From NCBI GenBank assembly GCA_937914945.1, contig CALGJF010000032.1:1-16956 (forward strand): a stretch of 16,956 bases of DNA, in the 5' to 3' direction. The stretch comes from an uncultured Bacteroidales bacterium (GTDB taxonomy: Bacteria > Bacteroidota > Bacteroidia > Bacteroidales > Bacteroidaceae). Position 1 is the stretch's first letter. Each line of letters opens with the position of its first letter. Made by a program: the position numbers and the translations under genes. The notes under the pieces were generated by a model that searched no databases, was not told the origin of the DNA, and saw only the letters and a program-made list of their open reading frames with translations. Positions 1 to 5,853 of the stretch are shown here, in pieces.

Positions 1-206
1 AGGATGATTATTTCTGCTATCATGCCGGAAGTAAGTTTGATGACAAAGGAGCAATTGTGACCAATGGCGGTCGTGTTTTGGGTGTGACGGCAAAGGGCGA
101 TACCCTGTTAGAGGCTCGTGCAAATGCCTATAAGGCTACGGAGTGGATTTCTTTTGAAAACAAATATATGCGTCATGACATCGGCAAGGCCATTGATCAG
201 GCATAA
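1..206 (+). CDS. purD: Phosphoribosylamine--glycine ligase, C-terminal end (partial at left edge)
   Basis: The gene enters from the left edge; the reading frame has its first whole codon at base 3 and stops with TAA at 204-206. The visible ~67 residues match the C-terminal domain of PurD (GAR synthetase), the ATP-grasp enzyme that joins glycine to 5-phosphoribosylamine in de novo purine synthesis in the cytoplasm. Recognisable parts are VTNGGRVLGVTAKGDTL, the following EARANAY helix, and the ending ENKYMRHDIGKAI. The catalytic ATP-grasp core lies outside the window. The ending resembles Clostridia/Lachnospiraceae PurD more than Bacteroidales PurD (judged from memory). With the next gene's strong Shine-Dalgarno, this suggests the left edge has a different origin from the rest of the window. 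Confidence 0.88.
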   Translation, partial: DDYFCYHAGSKFDDKGAIVTNGGRVLGVTAKGDTLLEARANAYKATEWISFENKYMRHDIGKAIDQA

Positions 207-224
207 AGCAACAAAAGAGACAAC

Positions 225-238
225 AGGGGAGGCTGGAT
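225..238 (+). promoter_or_regulatory. Strong Shine-Dalgarno deciding the start at 239
   Basis: The sequence GGGGAGG lies a few bases before the ATG at 239. It is a near-ideal Shine-Dalgarno of the kind normal in Firmicutes. The Bacteroidales genes elsewhere in this window have AT-rich leaders without such a site, so this site both fixes the start and marks the left end as atypical. Confidence 0.7.
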
Positions 239-910
239 ATGGACGGCTTGGATTTTTTTGATGTCTATCACGTGCCCCGGCTGTGTAAAGAATGCGGCGG
301 TGTAATGATATACAAAGGTGTCGGCGAATACAGATGTGAAGACTGTGATTCTCTGGATTATGACGATTACGGCAAAGTGCGACTTTTTATTGAAAAGCAT
401 AGAGGTGCCACTGCCATGGAAATTGAAAGTTATACAGGTGTGTCCCAGCGCATTATCAGAAAACTTTTACGTGACGGCCGGATAGAAGTGGCAGCTGAGC
501 ACGTTGTAGGAGTTGCACAGGGCGTTCGTGAGGATATCATTATGGACCTTCGTGCAAACTTTGAGGGCGAGTGCTCTGAGGTTGGTATGTATCTTGCAAT
601 GGCACGTGTTGCTCACAGAGAAGGTTATCCTGAAATTGGTCTTTACTGGGAAAAAGCAGCTTGGGAAGAGGCAGAGCATGCAGCAAAATTTGCAGAGCTT
701 CTTGGTGATGTTGTTTGGGATACAAAGACCAACCTCGACAAGCGCATGAACGCAGAGTCCGGTGCTTGTGCCGATAAATACCGTATCGCAAAGCGTGCAA
801 AAGAGCTCAATCTCGATGCAATCCACGACACCGTTCACGAGATGGCAAAGGATGAGGCTCGCCACGGTAAGGGCTTTGAGGGTCTCTACAACCGCTACTT
901 TGGAAAATAA
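239..910 (+). CDS. Chimeric ORF: zinc-ribbon/HTH N-terminus joined to a rubrerythrin diiron domain
   Basis: The 223-residue ORF has two unrelated halves. Residues 1-84 carry a four-cysteine zinc ribbon (C16xxC19, C33xxC36), the segment YDDYGKV and a short helix-turn-helix (about residues 56-80). They resemble small Lachnospiraceae proteins related to the flagellar-operon YvyF type. From residue 85 onward the protein matches a rubrerythrin, a non-haem diiron peroxidase that reduces H2O2 in anaerobes. Likely diiron ligands sit in FEGECSE (109-113), EEAEH (143-147) and the late HEMAKDEARH motif. The rubredoxin domain that should feed electrons to the diiron site is absent, and the zinc ribbon stands in its place. 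Codon use shifts at the join: the first half uses AGA and ATA, while the second uses ATC, CGT and GGT like a highly expressed gene. Either an assembly or recombination chimera, or a novel fusion. Diiron domain: high confidence. Whole-gene reality: low. Confidence 0.6.
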   Translation: MDGLDFFDVYHVPRLCKECGGVMIYKGVGEYRCEDCDSLDYDDYGKVRLFIEKHRGATAMEIESYTGVSQRIIRKLLRDGRIEVAAEHVVGVAQGVREDIIMDLRANFEGECSEVGMYLAMARVAHREGYPEIGLYWEKAAWEEAEHAAKFAELLGDVVWDTKTNLDKRMNAESGACADKYRIAKRAKELNLDAIHDTVHEMAKDEARHGKGFEGLYNRYFGK

Positions 911-931
911 TATTGATATTAAATTGTTGAA

Positions 932-966
932 AACAAGGGAGAACGCACATTGCGCTCTCCCTTGTT
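932..966 (+). terminator. Rho-independent-type hairpin after the rubrerythrin gene
   Basis: A 16-bp stem (932-947 against 951-966) with one mismatch and a CAT loop begins 21 bases past the rubrerythrin stop. The T-tract on the plus strand is weak (TTGTTCATTATT). On the minus strand the stem is followed by TTTTC, so it may also end transcripts coming from the small gene at 1005-1316. Confidence 0.75.
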
Positions 967-1004
967 CATTATTGCCTGTATAAGCAGCCCTTTTGCGGCT
1001 TTGC

Positions 1005-1316
1005 CTACTCGTAAACAACCTTAACCCTCTCGCTCACAGGGAACTCCTCTTTCCAACTGTCCCACGAAGTATATACAATCTCCAGTCCGCTATAATATGC
1101 CGATATAGTAATTTTGTCGATATCATCCCATGCCGGCTCGCCATATTCGCTCGAAGCTCCACTCAGCATCAATCTGTGGTTTATATAATCTACTTCGTAG
1201 AAACCGCCACCGCTGCAAGCCTCGCCTGGCTTCAGCAGTTCGCAGTGCCTGTTTGCCATTCCCAGGCGCAGTTTTCCCGCGCCTGTTACAATGAATTTTG
1301 GTTGTTTCCGTTCCAA
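1005..1316 (-). CDS. Small conserved-looking hypothetical protein downstream of ribH
   Basis: This 103-codon ORF begins with TTG six bases after the ribH stop and is in the same frame as ribH. The only candidate starts are this TTG and an ATG at codon 20, which would leave 84 residues. I cannot name its family. The sequence looks like a folded soluble protein: VTGAGKLRLG, HCELLKPGEACSGGGFYEVD, then a SxEYGEPAWDD segment and a C-terminal stretch rich in Trp, Tyr and Val. I recall similar short proteins in Bacteroidota, but this is from memory. There is no signal peptide or membrane segment. Its position suggests co-transcription and translational coupling with ribH. It could also be a remnant of a longer gene. 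The hairpin at 932-966 probably ends the unit. Confidence 0.55.
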   Translation of the reverse strand: MERKQPKFIVTGAGKLRLGMANRHCELLKPGEACSGGGFYEVDYINHRLMLSGASSEYGEPAWDDIDKITISAYYSGLEIVYTSWDSWKEEFPVSERVKVVYE

Positions 1317-1322
1317 ATCTTC

Positions 1323-1805
1323 TTATTTGAATTGTGCCATCATTTGCAGTGCGGTAACAGCGCACTCGTCGCCCTTGTTGCCCAAACGCCCACCGCTGCG
1401 CTCCTGTGCCTGCAATAGGTTATTTGTGGTAATGAGGCCGAAAATCACAGGAACATCATACTCTACATTAAGTTTGGATAGTCCTGCGGTAACTCCCTCG
1501 CATATGTAATCAAAGTGTGGGGTATCGCCCCTTATTACACAGCCTATGGCTATAACGCTGTCATACTTGCCGCTTTTAACCATCTGTGCTGCGCCAAATA
1601 TCAATTCGAAACTGCCGGGTACACTGCGCAAATCAATATCTTCCTTGTTTACACCATTGGCAATGAGTGTCTGCACAGCACCATCGCGCAGTGCGTATGT
1701 AATTTCGTTGTTCCACTCGGCATATACTATGCCCACTTTTCTTCCCTTTCCATCTGCTACTTTGCTTGCATCGTAGGCAGAGAGGTTATGCATTTCTGTT
1801 GCCAT
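1323..1805 (-). CDS. ribH: 6,7-dimethyl-8-ribityllumazine synthase
   Basis: RibH condenses 5-amino-6-ribitylamino-uracil with 3,4-dihydroxy-2-butanone-4-phosphate to lumazine, the penultimate step of riboflavin synthesis. Family members form cytoplasmic pentamers or 60-mer shells. The 160-residue length is typical. Visible motifs are VPGSFEL for substrate binding, GCVIRGDTPHFDYI containing the catalytic histidine, and the late FGLITTNNLLQAQERSGGRLGNKG. The start MATEMHNLSAYD agrees with the MATAYHNLS-type start I remember for Bacteroides RibH. The leader is AT-rich with no Shine-Dalgarno. The start codon and the first ten or so bases belong to a 157-bp sequence duplicated in tandem just upstream, so the 5' context is unusual. 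No FMN riboswitch is recognisable ahead of it. Confidence 0.95.
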   Translation of the reverse strand: MATEMHNLSAYDASKVADGKGRKVGIVYAEWNNEITYALRDGAVQTLIANGVNKEDIDLRSVPGSFELIFGAAQMVKSGKYDSVIAIGCVIRGDTPHFDYICEGVTAGLSKLNVEYDVPVIFGLITTNNLLQAQERSGGRLGNKGDECAVTALQMMAQFK

Positions 1806-1860
1806 AAAATTGTTTTATAAAGGCATCTACAGCGTTGTGCGCGTTTTTGTTCTCGGTCAT
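1786..1860 (-). CDS. Possible 24-residue upstream ORF overlapping the ribH start
   Basis: The ORF starts ATGACCGAG at 1860 and ends TAA inside ribH codons 6-7, overlapping ribH by 20 bases in another frame. It encodes MTENKNAHNAVDAF followed by IKQFYGNRNA. The next repeat unit encodes the same peptide up to its last residues (NSMA instead of NRNA). A similar but diverged frame (NKAVDYFFNQFYGN) appears just upstream of the array, without an ATG. It could be a leader peptide coupling translation into ribH, or simply an open frame carried along by the duplication. No family is recognised. Confidence 0.25.
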   Translation of the reverse strand: MTENKNAHNAVDAFIKQFYGNRNA

Positions 1861-1962
1861 TTAGGCTCTACTAAACTCCCTCGCCCAAAATTCGCGCCGG
1901 CCTTGTATCTGTACTTTATAAAAGTAATTTATAAAGAGTACTTTAGGCCATGCTGTTGCCAT
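1861..1962 (-). CDS. Possible 33-residue ORF within the repeat unit (identical copy at 2018-2119)
   Basis: It starts with ATGGCAACAG, the same bases as the ribH start, giving MATAWPKVLF and then a basic, aromatic-rich tail ending in REFSRA. Its TAA stop directly abuts the ATG of the small ORF at 1860. The copy at 2018-2119 does the same with the ORF at 2017. This looks like a by-product of duplicating the ribH start rather than a selected gene. I list it because the stop-start adjacency would allow re-initiation into ribH. Confidence 0.15.
   Translation of the reverse strand: MATAWPKVLFINYFYKVQIQGRREFWAREFSRA
1911..1941 (-). other. Inverted repeat inside the 157-bp unit
   Basis: Perfect 9-bp arms at 1914-1922 and 1928-1936 flank a 5-base loop, extended by GTA/TAC after a two-base bulge. 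The identical structure recurs 157 bases to the right, at 2068-2098. It is A+T-rich and lacks a following T-tract in either direction, so it is more likely an RNA hairpin or protein-binding element than a terminator. Its role is unknown. Confidence 0.5.
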
Positions 1963-2169
1963 AAAATTGTTTTATAAAGGCATCTACAGCGTTGTGCGCG
2001 TTTTTGTTCTCGGTCATTTAGGCTCTACTAAACTCCCTCGCCCAAAATTCGCGCCGGCCTTGTATCTGTACTTTATAAAAGTAATTTATAAAGAGTACTT
2101 TAGGCCATGCTGTTGCCATAAAATTGATTAAAAAAGTAATCTACTGCTTTGTTGCTTGCTTCTTTTACT

Positions 2170-2202
2170 AAAAAAGCAGCCTACGACACCGCAAGCTGCT
2201 TT
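2170..2202 (-). terminator. Terminator of the TPR gene
   Basis: On the minus strand, AAAGCAGC (from 2202) pairs with GCTGCTTT (ending 2173) around a 14-base loop, and the second arm runs into six T residues. It lies 20 bases past the TPR gene stop, as expected for intrinsic termination. It separates that gene from ribH, which therefore probably needs its own promoter. Confidence 0.75.
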
Positions 2203-2222
2203 CTATTCGTTGTCTTAGTCTC

Positions 2223-2891
2223 TTATTTAACGCGGCTGATGTATTTGTCTATATCGGCAGCGATAGTTGAGGTGCTGTAATCATTCTTAATCTGCTCGTA
2301 GATTTTCAAAGCCTTGCTTGCATTACCCTCTTTCTCGTAGATGTTGCCGGCTTGCAATAGATAGAAGGGGCTTATGCTGTTGTTGTCGGCTTTTTCAGCA
2401 GCCTTTACAAAGTATTTTGCAGCAGCAGCGGCATCGCCTGTCTGTGCATAGCAGCTGCCAAGTGTTCCAAGTGCAGCGGGTGCAACAATCTGGTCGTCGC
2501 CGTCAAATGCCTCCAATTCCTCGATAGCATCCTCATAACGACCGAGCTGTGCAAGTGCCATACCTGCGTATGCGTGGGCAAGGTTTCCGGCATCTGTGCT
2601 GCCGTACTCGTCGGCAATCTGCAAGAAACCGAGGTTCACGCCATCACCATTGAGGGCTTTTTCAAAATCTTTAGCAGCAAATAGGTTCTCGGCTGCAAAC
2701 ATAGCCTCTGCAGCCTCTTTCTCCTGGGGCTCTGCTATGAATTTGCTGTATGCCATGCTGCCCACCATTATGATAACAATGGCAGCGATAACGGCAATGA
2801 TAGGTGTTTTGTATTTGAGGATCCAAGCCTCCGACTTTGACAATACCTCATCGGCCATGATGGGTGCGTCTGAATTTGTTTTGTTGCTCAT
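2223..2891 (-). CDS. Membrane-anchored tetratricopeptide-repeat protein (YfgM-like architecture)
   Basis: I chose the ATG at 2891 (MSNKTNSDAPIMAD), giving 222 residues. An upstream in-frame start would translate the AT-rich promoter region. Residues 1-28 are cytoplasmic and polar, and residues ~29-48 form one membrane segment. The remainder is alpha-helical with TPR-type repeats (for example AHAYAGMALAQLGRYEDAIEEL and LLQAGNIYEKEGNASKALKIYEQI), so it should face the periplasm as a protein-interaction scaffold. The architecture matches YfgM/UPF0070-like proteins associated with secretion and envelope chaperones, but the exact partner is inferred. It is divergent from recF, and this pairing is familiar in Bacteroidota. 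A TACTTTTG element at 2937-2930 is a plausible promoter, and the hairpin at 2170-2202 ends the transcript. Confidence 0.88.
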   Translation of the reverse strand: MSNKTNSDAPIMADEVLSKSEAWILKYKTPIIAVIAAIVIIMVGSMAYSKFIAEPQEKEAAEAMFAAENLFAAKDFEKALNGDGVNLGFLQIADEYGSTDAGNLAHAYAGMALAQLGRYEDAIEELEAFDGDDQIVAPAALGTLGSCYAQTGDAAAAAKYFVKAAEKADNNSISPFYLLQAGNIYEKEGNASKALKIYEQIKNDYSTSTIAADIDKYISRVK

Positions 2892-2929
2892 AATTATTAT
2901 ATTTTTATTATTATCGGGTAAATTATGCG

Positions 2930-2937
2930 CAAAAGTA
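2930..2937 (-). promoter_or_regulatory. Bacteroidota -7 promoter element for the TPR gene
   Basis: The minus strand reads TACTTTTG, an exact TAnnTTTG match, about 40 bases before the chosen ATG at 2891. The -33 element is poor (TTTTC about 20 bases upstream). Confidence 0.5.
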
Positions 2938-3010
2938 ATCAATTTATGTTTAGCTTGAAAATTATAACTGCTTTTTTTGCAAATTAGTGGTTTAATCGCT
3001 CGTTTTTCAC

Positions 3011-3018
3011 TATTTTTG
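3011..3018 (+). promoter_or_regulatory. Bacteroidota -7 promoter element for recF
   Basis: TATTTTTG matches TAnnTTTG about 60 bases upstream of the recF ATG, in the 188-bp divergent region between recF and the TPR gene. The -33 match is weak. Confidence 0.45.
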
Positions 3019-3079
3019 CCGTAAGTAACAAGGCAAGGATTGTACTTGTGGCGAAATCATTGTATTCTACAGAATTCAG

Positions 3080-4186
3080 ATGTTAGTTAAAAATATATCC
3101 ATACTCAATTATAGGAACCTATCCGATGTGAGCATTGCGTTTTCTCCCAAAATCAACTGCTTTATAGGCAGCAACGGCATGGGAAAGACCAATCTGCTCG
3201 ATGCTCTTTATTACCTATCCTTTTGCAAGAGCGCGGTAACCGTAAACGATGGCTCCAATATCCTGCACGATGCTCCCTTTTTTATGTTGCAAGGGTCCTA
3301 TTGCAGCGATAGCGGCATAGACGAAGAGGTGTCGTGCGGCCTTAAACGTGGCGAAAAAAAGCAGTTCAAACGTAACAAAAAGAGTTACGACCGATTGGCC
3401 GACCACATCGGTTCCTTGCCATTGGTGATGATATCCCCTGCCGACAATGAACTCATAGCGGGTGGCAGCGAGGAGCGTCGTCGCTTTATGGATATGGTAA
3501 TTTCGCAGTACGACAAGGGGTATCTGAACTCCCTTATACGCTATAACCGCGCACTTGCCCAGCGTAATGTGCTGCTGCGTGGCGAGCGTGAGCCCGATGC
3601 AGAGATGCTCTCGCTCATAGAGGATATGATGGTTGTCGAGGCTCAGCACATATTCAATGGGCGTGTGGCGTTTGTGAACGAACTTGTACCCATATTTTCG
3701 GAATTTCATGACGTAATTACAGGCGGCAACGAGAGTGTGAGCCTCGCCTTCCGCAGCCACATGAACGACGGCGACCTCTCGGCCTTGTTGCGTGCATCGC
3801 GTGCCGATGACCGCCGTGTGGGGCACACCACCAAAGGCTGCCACCGCGACGATCTTGTGATGCAGCTTGGCGGTTATGCCATTAAGAAAGAGGGGTCGCA
3901 AGGGCAGAATAAGAGCTTCCTTGTGGCTCTGAAGCTGGCGCAATTCCATTTTCTGCATCGCAAGGGTGGCGAGATGCCTCTCCTCTTGCTCGATGATATT
4001 TTCGACAAACTCGATTCCCGTCGAGTAGAGCAGATTGTGAGCCTTGTGTCTGGCGATAAATTCGGGCAGATATTCATTACCGATGTAAACCGCGAACACA
4101 TCGACAATATATTGGAAAGCATCGATGGCGAGTATAAACTTTTTGAGGTCGTTGCGGGCGAAGTACAGCAGATAAAAGAAAAATGA
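3080..4186 (+). CDS. recF: DNA replication/repair protein RecF
   Basis: RecF is an SMC-like ABC ATPase that binds DNA at ss/ds junctions and, with RecO and RecR, loads RecA at gaps. The 368-residue length is typical. Walker A is GSNGMGKT at residues 30-37. The ABC signature lies in SQGQNKSFLVALKLAQ, Walker B is LLLLDDIFDKLD, and the D-loop follows at once. The N-terminal LVKNISILNYRNL is characteristic of the family. The family usually has K-T or K-S after SQGQ, so NKS is close to consensus. The stop overlaps the ATG of the DUF721 gene by four bases (ATGA), so the two are co-translated. A TAnnTTTG element lies upstream. Confidence 0.96.
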   Translation: MLVKNISILNYRNLSDVSIAFSPKINCFIGSNGMGKTNLLDALYYLSFCKSAVTVNDGSNILHDAPFFMLQGSYCSDSGIDEEVSCGLKRGEKKQFKRNKKSYDRLADHIGSLPLVMISPADNELIAGGSEERRRFMDMVISQYDKGYLNSLIRYNRALAQRNVLLRGEREPDAEMLSLIEDMMVVEAQHIFNGRVAFVNELVPIFSEFHDVITGGNESVSLAFRSHMNDGDLSALLRASRADDRRVGHTTKGCHRDDLVMQLGGYAIKKEGSQGQNKSFLVALKLAQFHFLHRKGGEMPLLLLDDIFDKLDSRRVEQIVSLVSGDKFGQIFITDVNREHIDNILESIDGEYKLFEVVAGEVQQIKEK

Positions 4187-4473
4187 AAAGGGGAGAGACC
4201 AAATCCATAGCAGAGCTTGTGAGGGTTATGTGCCGCGAGGAGGGGCTCGAAACTCCTCTCAACGAGTACCGCCTCATAAATGCTTGGGGCGAGGTGCTTG
4301 GCGGTGCTGTCAGTTTCTATACCAAGGATATCTACATCCGTAATCAGGTACTTTACGTTACACTCACATCGTCGGTATTGCGCCACGAACTCTTTATGAA
4401 TCGCAAGGAGCTTGTGCGCAAGCTCAACGAACATGTGCGTGCAGTTGTCATCACCGATATTATCTTCCGTTAG
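4183..4473 (+). CDS. DUF721 (DciA-like) small protein
   Basis: This 96-residue protein belongs to the DUF721 family, some of whose members (DciA) load the replicative helicase DnaB. The core features are visible: an N-terminal helix (IAELVRVMCREEGLE), the AWGEVLGGAV segment, and the C-terminal VTLTSSVLRHELFMNRKELVRKLNEHV followed by VVITDIIFR. It starts on the ATGA overlap with recF, a pairing common in Bacteroidota and consistent with a replication or repair role. The helicase-loading function is inferred from the family and has not been shown for short Bacteroidota forms. Confidence 0.88.
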   Translation: MKRGETKSIAELVRVMCREEGLETPLNEYRLINAWGEVLGGAVSFYTKDIYIRNQVLYVTLTSSVLRHELFMNRKELVRKLNEHVRAVVITDIIFR

Positions 4474-4546
4474 TGGCAAGGGTGGTTATTTCTTGTTAAA
4501 ATGAACATATTTGCCCTGTCAAGGTTTTTTTCTTTAAGAAAAAAGC

Positions 4547-4554
4547 TAAATTTG
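4547..4554 (+). promoter_or_regulatory. -7 promoter element for the 4591-9398 operon
   Basis: TAAATTTG matches TAnnTTTG 37 bases before the transporter ATG. An 8-bp inverted repeat, TTTTTTCT/AGAAAAAA with a three-base loop, lies immediately upstream (about 4525-4544), in the -33 region. Confidence 0.5.
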
Positions 4555-4590
4555 CGTGCAGAAAACAATTAAAAAAATAATAAAGACATT

Positions 4591-5847
4591 ATGCAAGGAT
4601 TTGAAACAAAAGTGAGGCTCGTTATTTTGAGCTTTTTGCAGTTTGCTATTTGGGGTGCATACCTCACATCCATGGGTCGTTATCTTGGCGATGCCGGTTT
4701 GGGTGTCTATATCGGTTGGTTTTATGCGGTACAAGGTATTGTATCGATTTTTATGCCTGCCATAATAGGCATTATTGCCGACAGGTGGGTGCCGGCACAG
4801 CGCATGCTTGCCTTTTGCCATGCTATGGCAGCCCTCTTTATGATACTCACAGGCTACATGGGCATGACAAAGGGTTCCGAAGTTGCCTTCAACGACCTTT
4901 TCTGGCTCTACACGTTGAGCGTAGCATTCTATATGCCAACTCTGGCACTCTCAAACTCGGTCTCTTACACCGTGCTCGATAGGGCAAAGCTCGATACTGT
5001 CAAGGCCTTCCCTCCCATACGAGTGTTTGGCACGGTGGGTTTCATCGTCTCCATGTGGATTGTTGATATAACAGGTTTTCAGAGCGATTATAACCAATTC
5101 TTTGCATCGGCAGTTTGGGGCTTGTTGCTTGCAGCCTATTGCTTTACATTGCCCTCTTGCCCGGTTAATAAAGGCGGTGATAAGAAGTCTCTTGCTTCGG
5201 CACTCGGCCTCGATGCTTTCAAGCTGTTTGGTCAAAAGCGTATGGCAATATTCTTTATCTTCTCCATGCTCTTGGGTGGCGCGTTGCAAATTTCCAATGG
5301 CTATGCCAATGGTTTCATAGGCGGCTATGGTGCGTTCCCGCAGTATGCCGAAACATTTGCCGTGCAGCATACCAATATTCTTATATCTCTCTCGCAGATG
5401 TCCGAGACACTCTGTATTCTACTCATACCTTTCTTCTTGAGCCGTTTCGGCATCAAGAGGGTGATGTTGCTTGCCATGTTTGCATGGGTGTTGCGCTTTG
5501 GTTTCTTTGCGGTGGGCGACCCGGGAATGCCCGGCGTGCTCTTCTTTGTGGCATCTATGATTGTTTATGGCGTGGCCTTCGACTTTTTCAACATTTCGGG
5601 TTCGCTGTTCGTTGATAGGGAGGTGCCCGAGAGTCAGCGTTCCAGCGCACAGGGCCTTTTCATGCTCATGACCAACGGCCTTGGAGCCTCTGTGGGCGTT
5701 ATAGCTGCGCAAGAGGTTGTAAACCATTATACACAGAATGGAGAATTCTTTGAAGGCTGGCCCACGGCATGGTATATCTTTGCTGCTTATGCCCTTGTTG
5801 TGGCATTGGTATTTGCAGTGGTGTTCAAGGAGAAAAAACAGGCATAA
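4591..5847 (+). CDS. Nucleoside:H+ symporter, MFS superfamily (NupG-like)
   Basis: The 418-residue protein equals the usual NupG length and has about twelve hydrophobic segments. The opening VILSFLQFAIWGAYLTSMGRYL, followed by GIIADRWVPAQR, is typical of the nucleoside:H+ symporter family. The loop KAFPPIRVFGTVGFIVSMW between helices IV and V is also characteristic of these transporters. The N-terminal half ends with LPSCPVNKGGDKKSL, the central cytoplasmic loop, and the last helix is followed by KEKKQA. It likely imports purine or pyrimidine nucleosides across the inner membrane; exact specificity cannot be read from sequence. First gene of a six-gene operon, six bases before the next start. 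Confidence 0.88.
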   Translation: MQGFETKVRLVILSFLQFAIWGAYLTSMGRYLGDAGLGVYIGWFYAVQGIVSIFMPAIIGIIADRWVPAQRMLAFCHAMAALFMILTGYMGMTKGSEVAFNDLFWLYTLSVAFYMPTLALSNSVSYTVLDRAKLDTVKAFPPIRVFGTVGFIVSMWIVDITGFQSDYNQFFASAVWGLLLAAYCFTLPSCPVNKGGDKKSLASALGLDAFKLFGQKRMAIFFIFSMLLGGALQISNGYANGFIGGYGAFPQYAETFAVQHTNILISLSQMSETLCILLIPFFLSRFGIKRVMLLAMFAWVLRFGFFAVGDPGMPGVLFFVASMIVYGVAFDFFNISGSLFVDREVPESQRSSAQGLFMLMTNGLGASVGVIAAQEVVNHYTQNGEFFEGWPTAWYIFAAYALVVALVFAVVFKEKKQA

Positions 5848-5853
5848 TAGCGT

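Larger units (their letters stand above)
1796..2126. repeat. 157-bp tandem direct repeat: two full copies and a 17-bp third start
   Basis: Copy 1 is 1796-1952 and copy 2 is 1953-2109; they appear identical base for base. The first 17 bases recur at 2110-2126 and then diverge, although weaker similarity to the unit continues to about 2160. Each unit begins, on the minus strand, at the ribH-like start ATGGCAACAG. Each also contains an inverted repeat CTTTATAAA/TTTATAAAG (1914-1922 with 1928-1936 in copy 1). The period is not a multiple of three, so reading frames shift between copies. It is not an insertion sequence: there is no transposase and no terminal inverted repeats. It probably arose by local duplication of the ribH leader, though an assembly duplication is possible. 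Confidence 0.93.
1806..2222. other. 417-bp region between ribH and the TPR gene
   Basis: No conventional gene is seen here. The stretch holds the 157-bp tandem repeat, four tiny overlapping or abutting minus-strand ORFs inside it (1786-1860, 1861-1962, 1943-2017, 2018-2119), and the terminator of the TPR gene at 2170-2202. No clear TAnnTTTG promoter element was found on the minus strand, so where ribH transcription starts is unresolved. Confidence 0.7.

Noticed and set aside
239..490. A flagellar or transcription-regulator gene for the zinc-ribbon/HTH half.
   Set aside because: The resemblance to YvyF-like proteins is partial, no flagellar neighbours are visible, and the gene is interrupted by the rubrerythrin join, so no function is assigned.
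467..1018. Long minus-strand open frame opposite the rubrerythrin domain (183 codons).
   Set aside because: It is a cysteine-rich antisense shadow of the plus-strand diiron domain, crosses the terminator, and matches no family.
1796..2126. CRISPR array or insertion sequence.
   Set aside because: The 157-bp units abut without spacers, there are only two full copies, and no transposase or terminal inverted repeats are present.
1806..2222. FMN riboswitch upstream of ribH.
   Set aside because: I could not find the conserved RFN-element helices or sequence blocks on the minus strand; the region is filled by the tandem repeat and a terminator.
2892..2942. Longer N-terminus for the TPR protein starting at 2942.
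   Set aside because: It would translate through the TACTTTTG promoter element and AT-rich leader; the MSNKTNSD start at 2891 fits the family layout of a short cytoplasmic head before one membrane helix.
3215..4099. 294-codon minus-strand open frame opposite recF.
   Set aside because: recF has all family motifs in the plus frame; the antisense product has low-complexity His-rich composition typical of a shadow.
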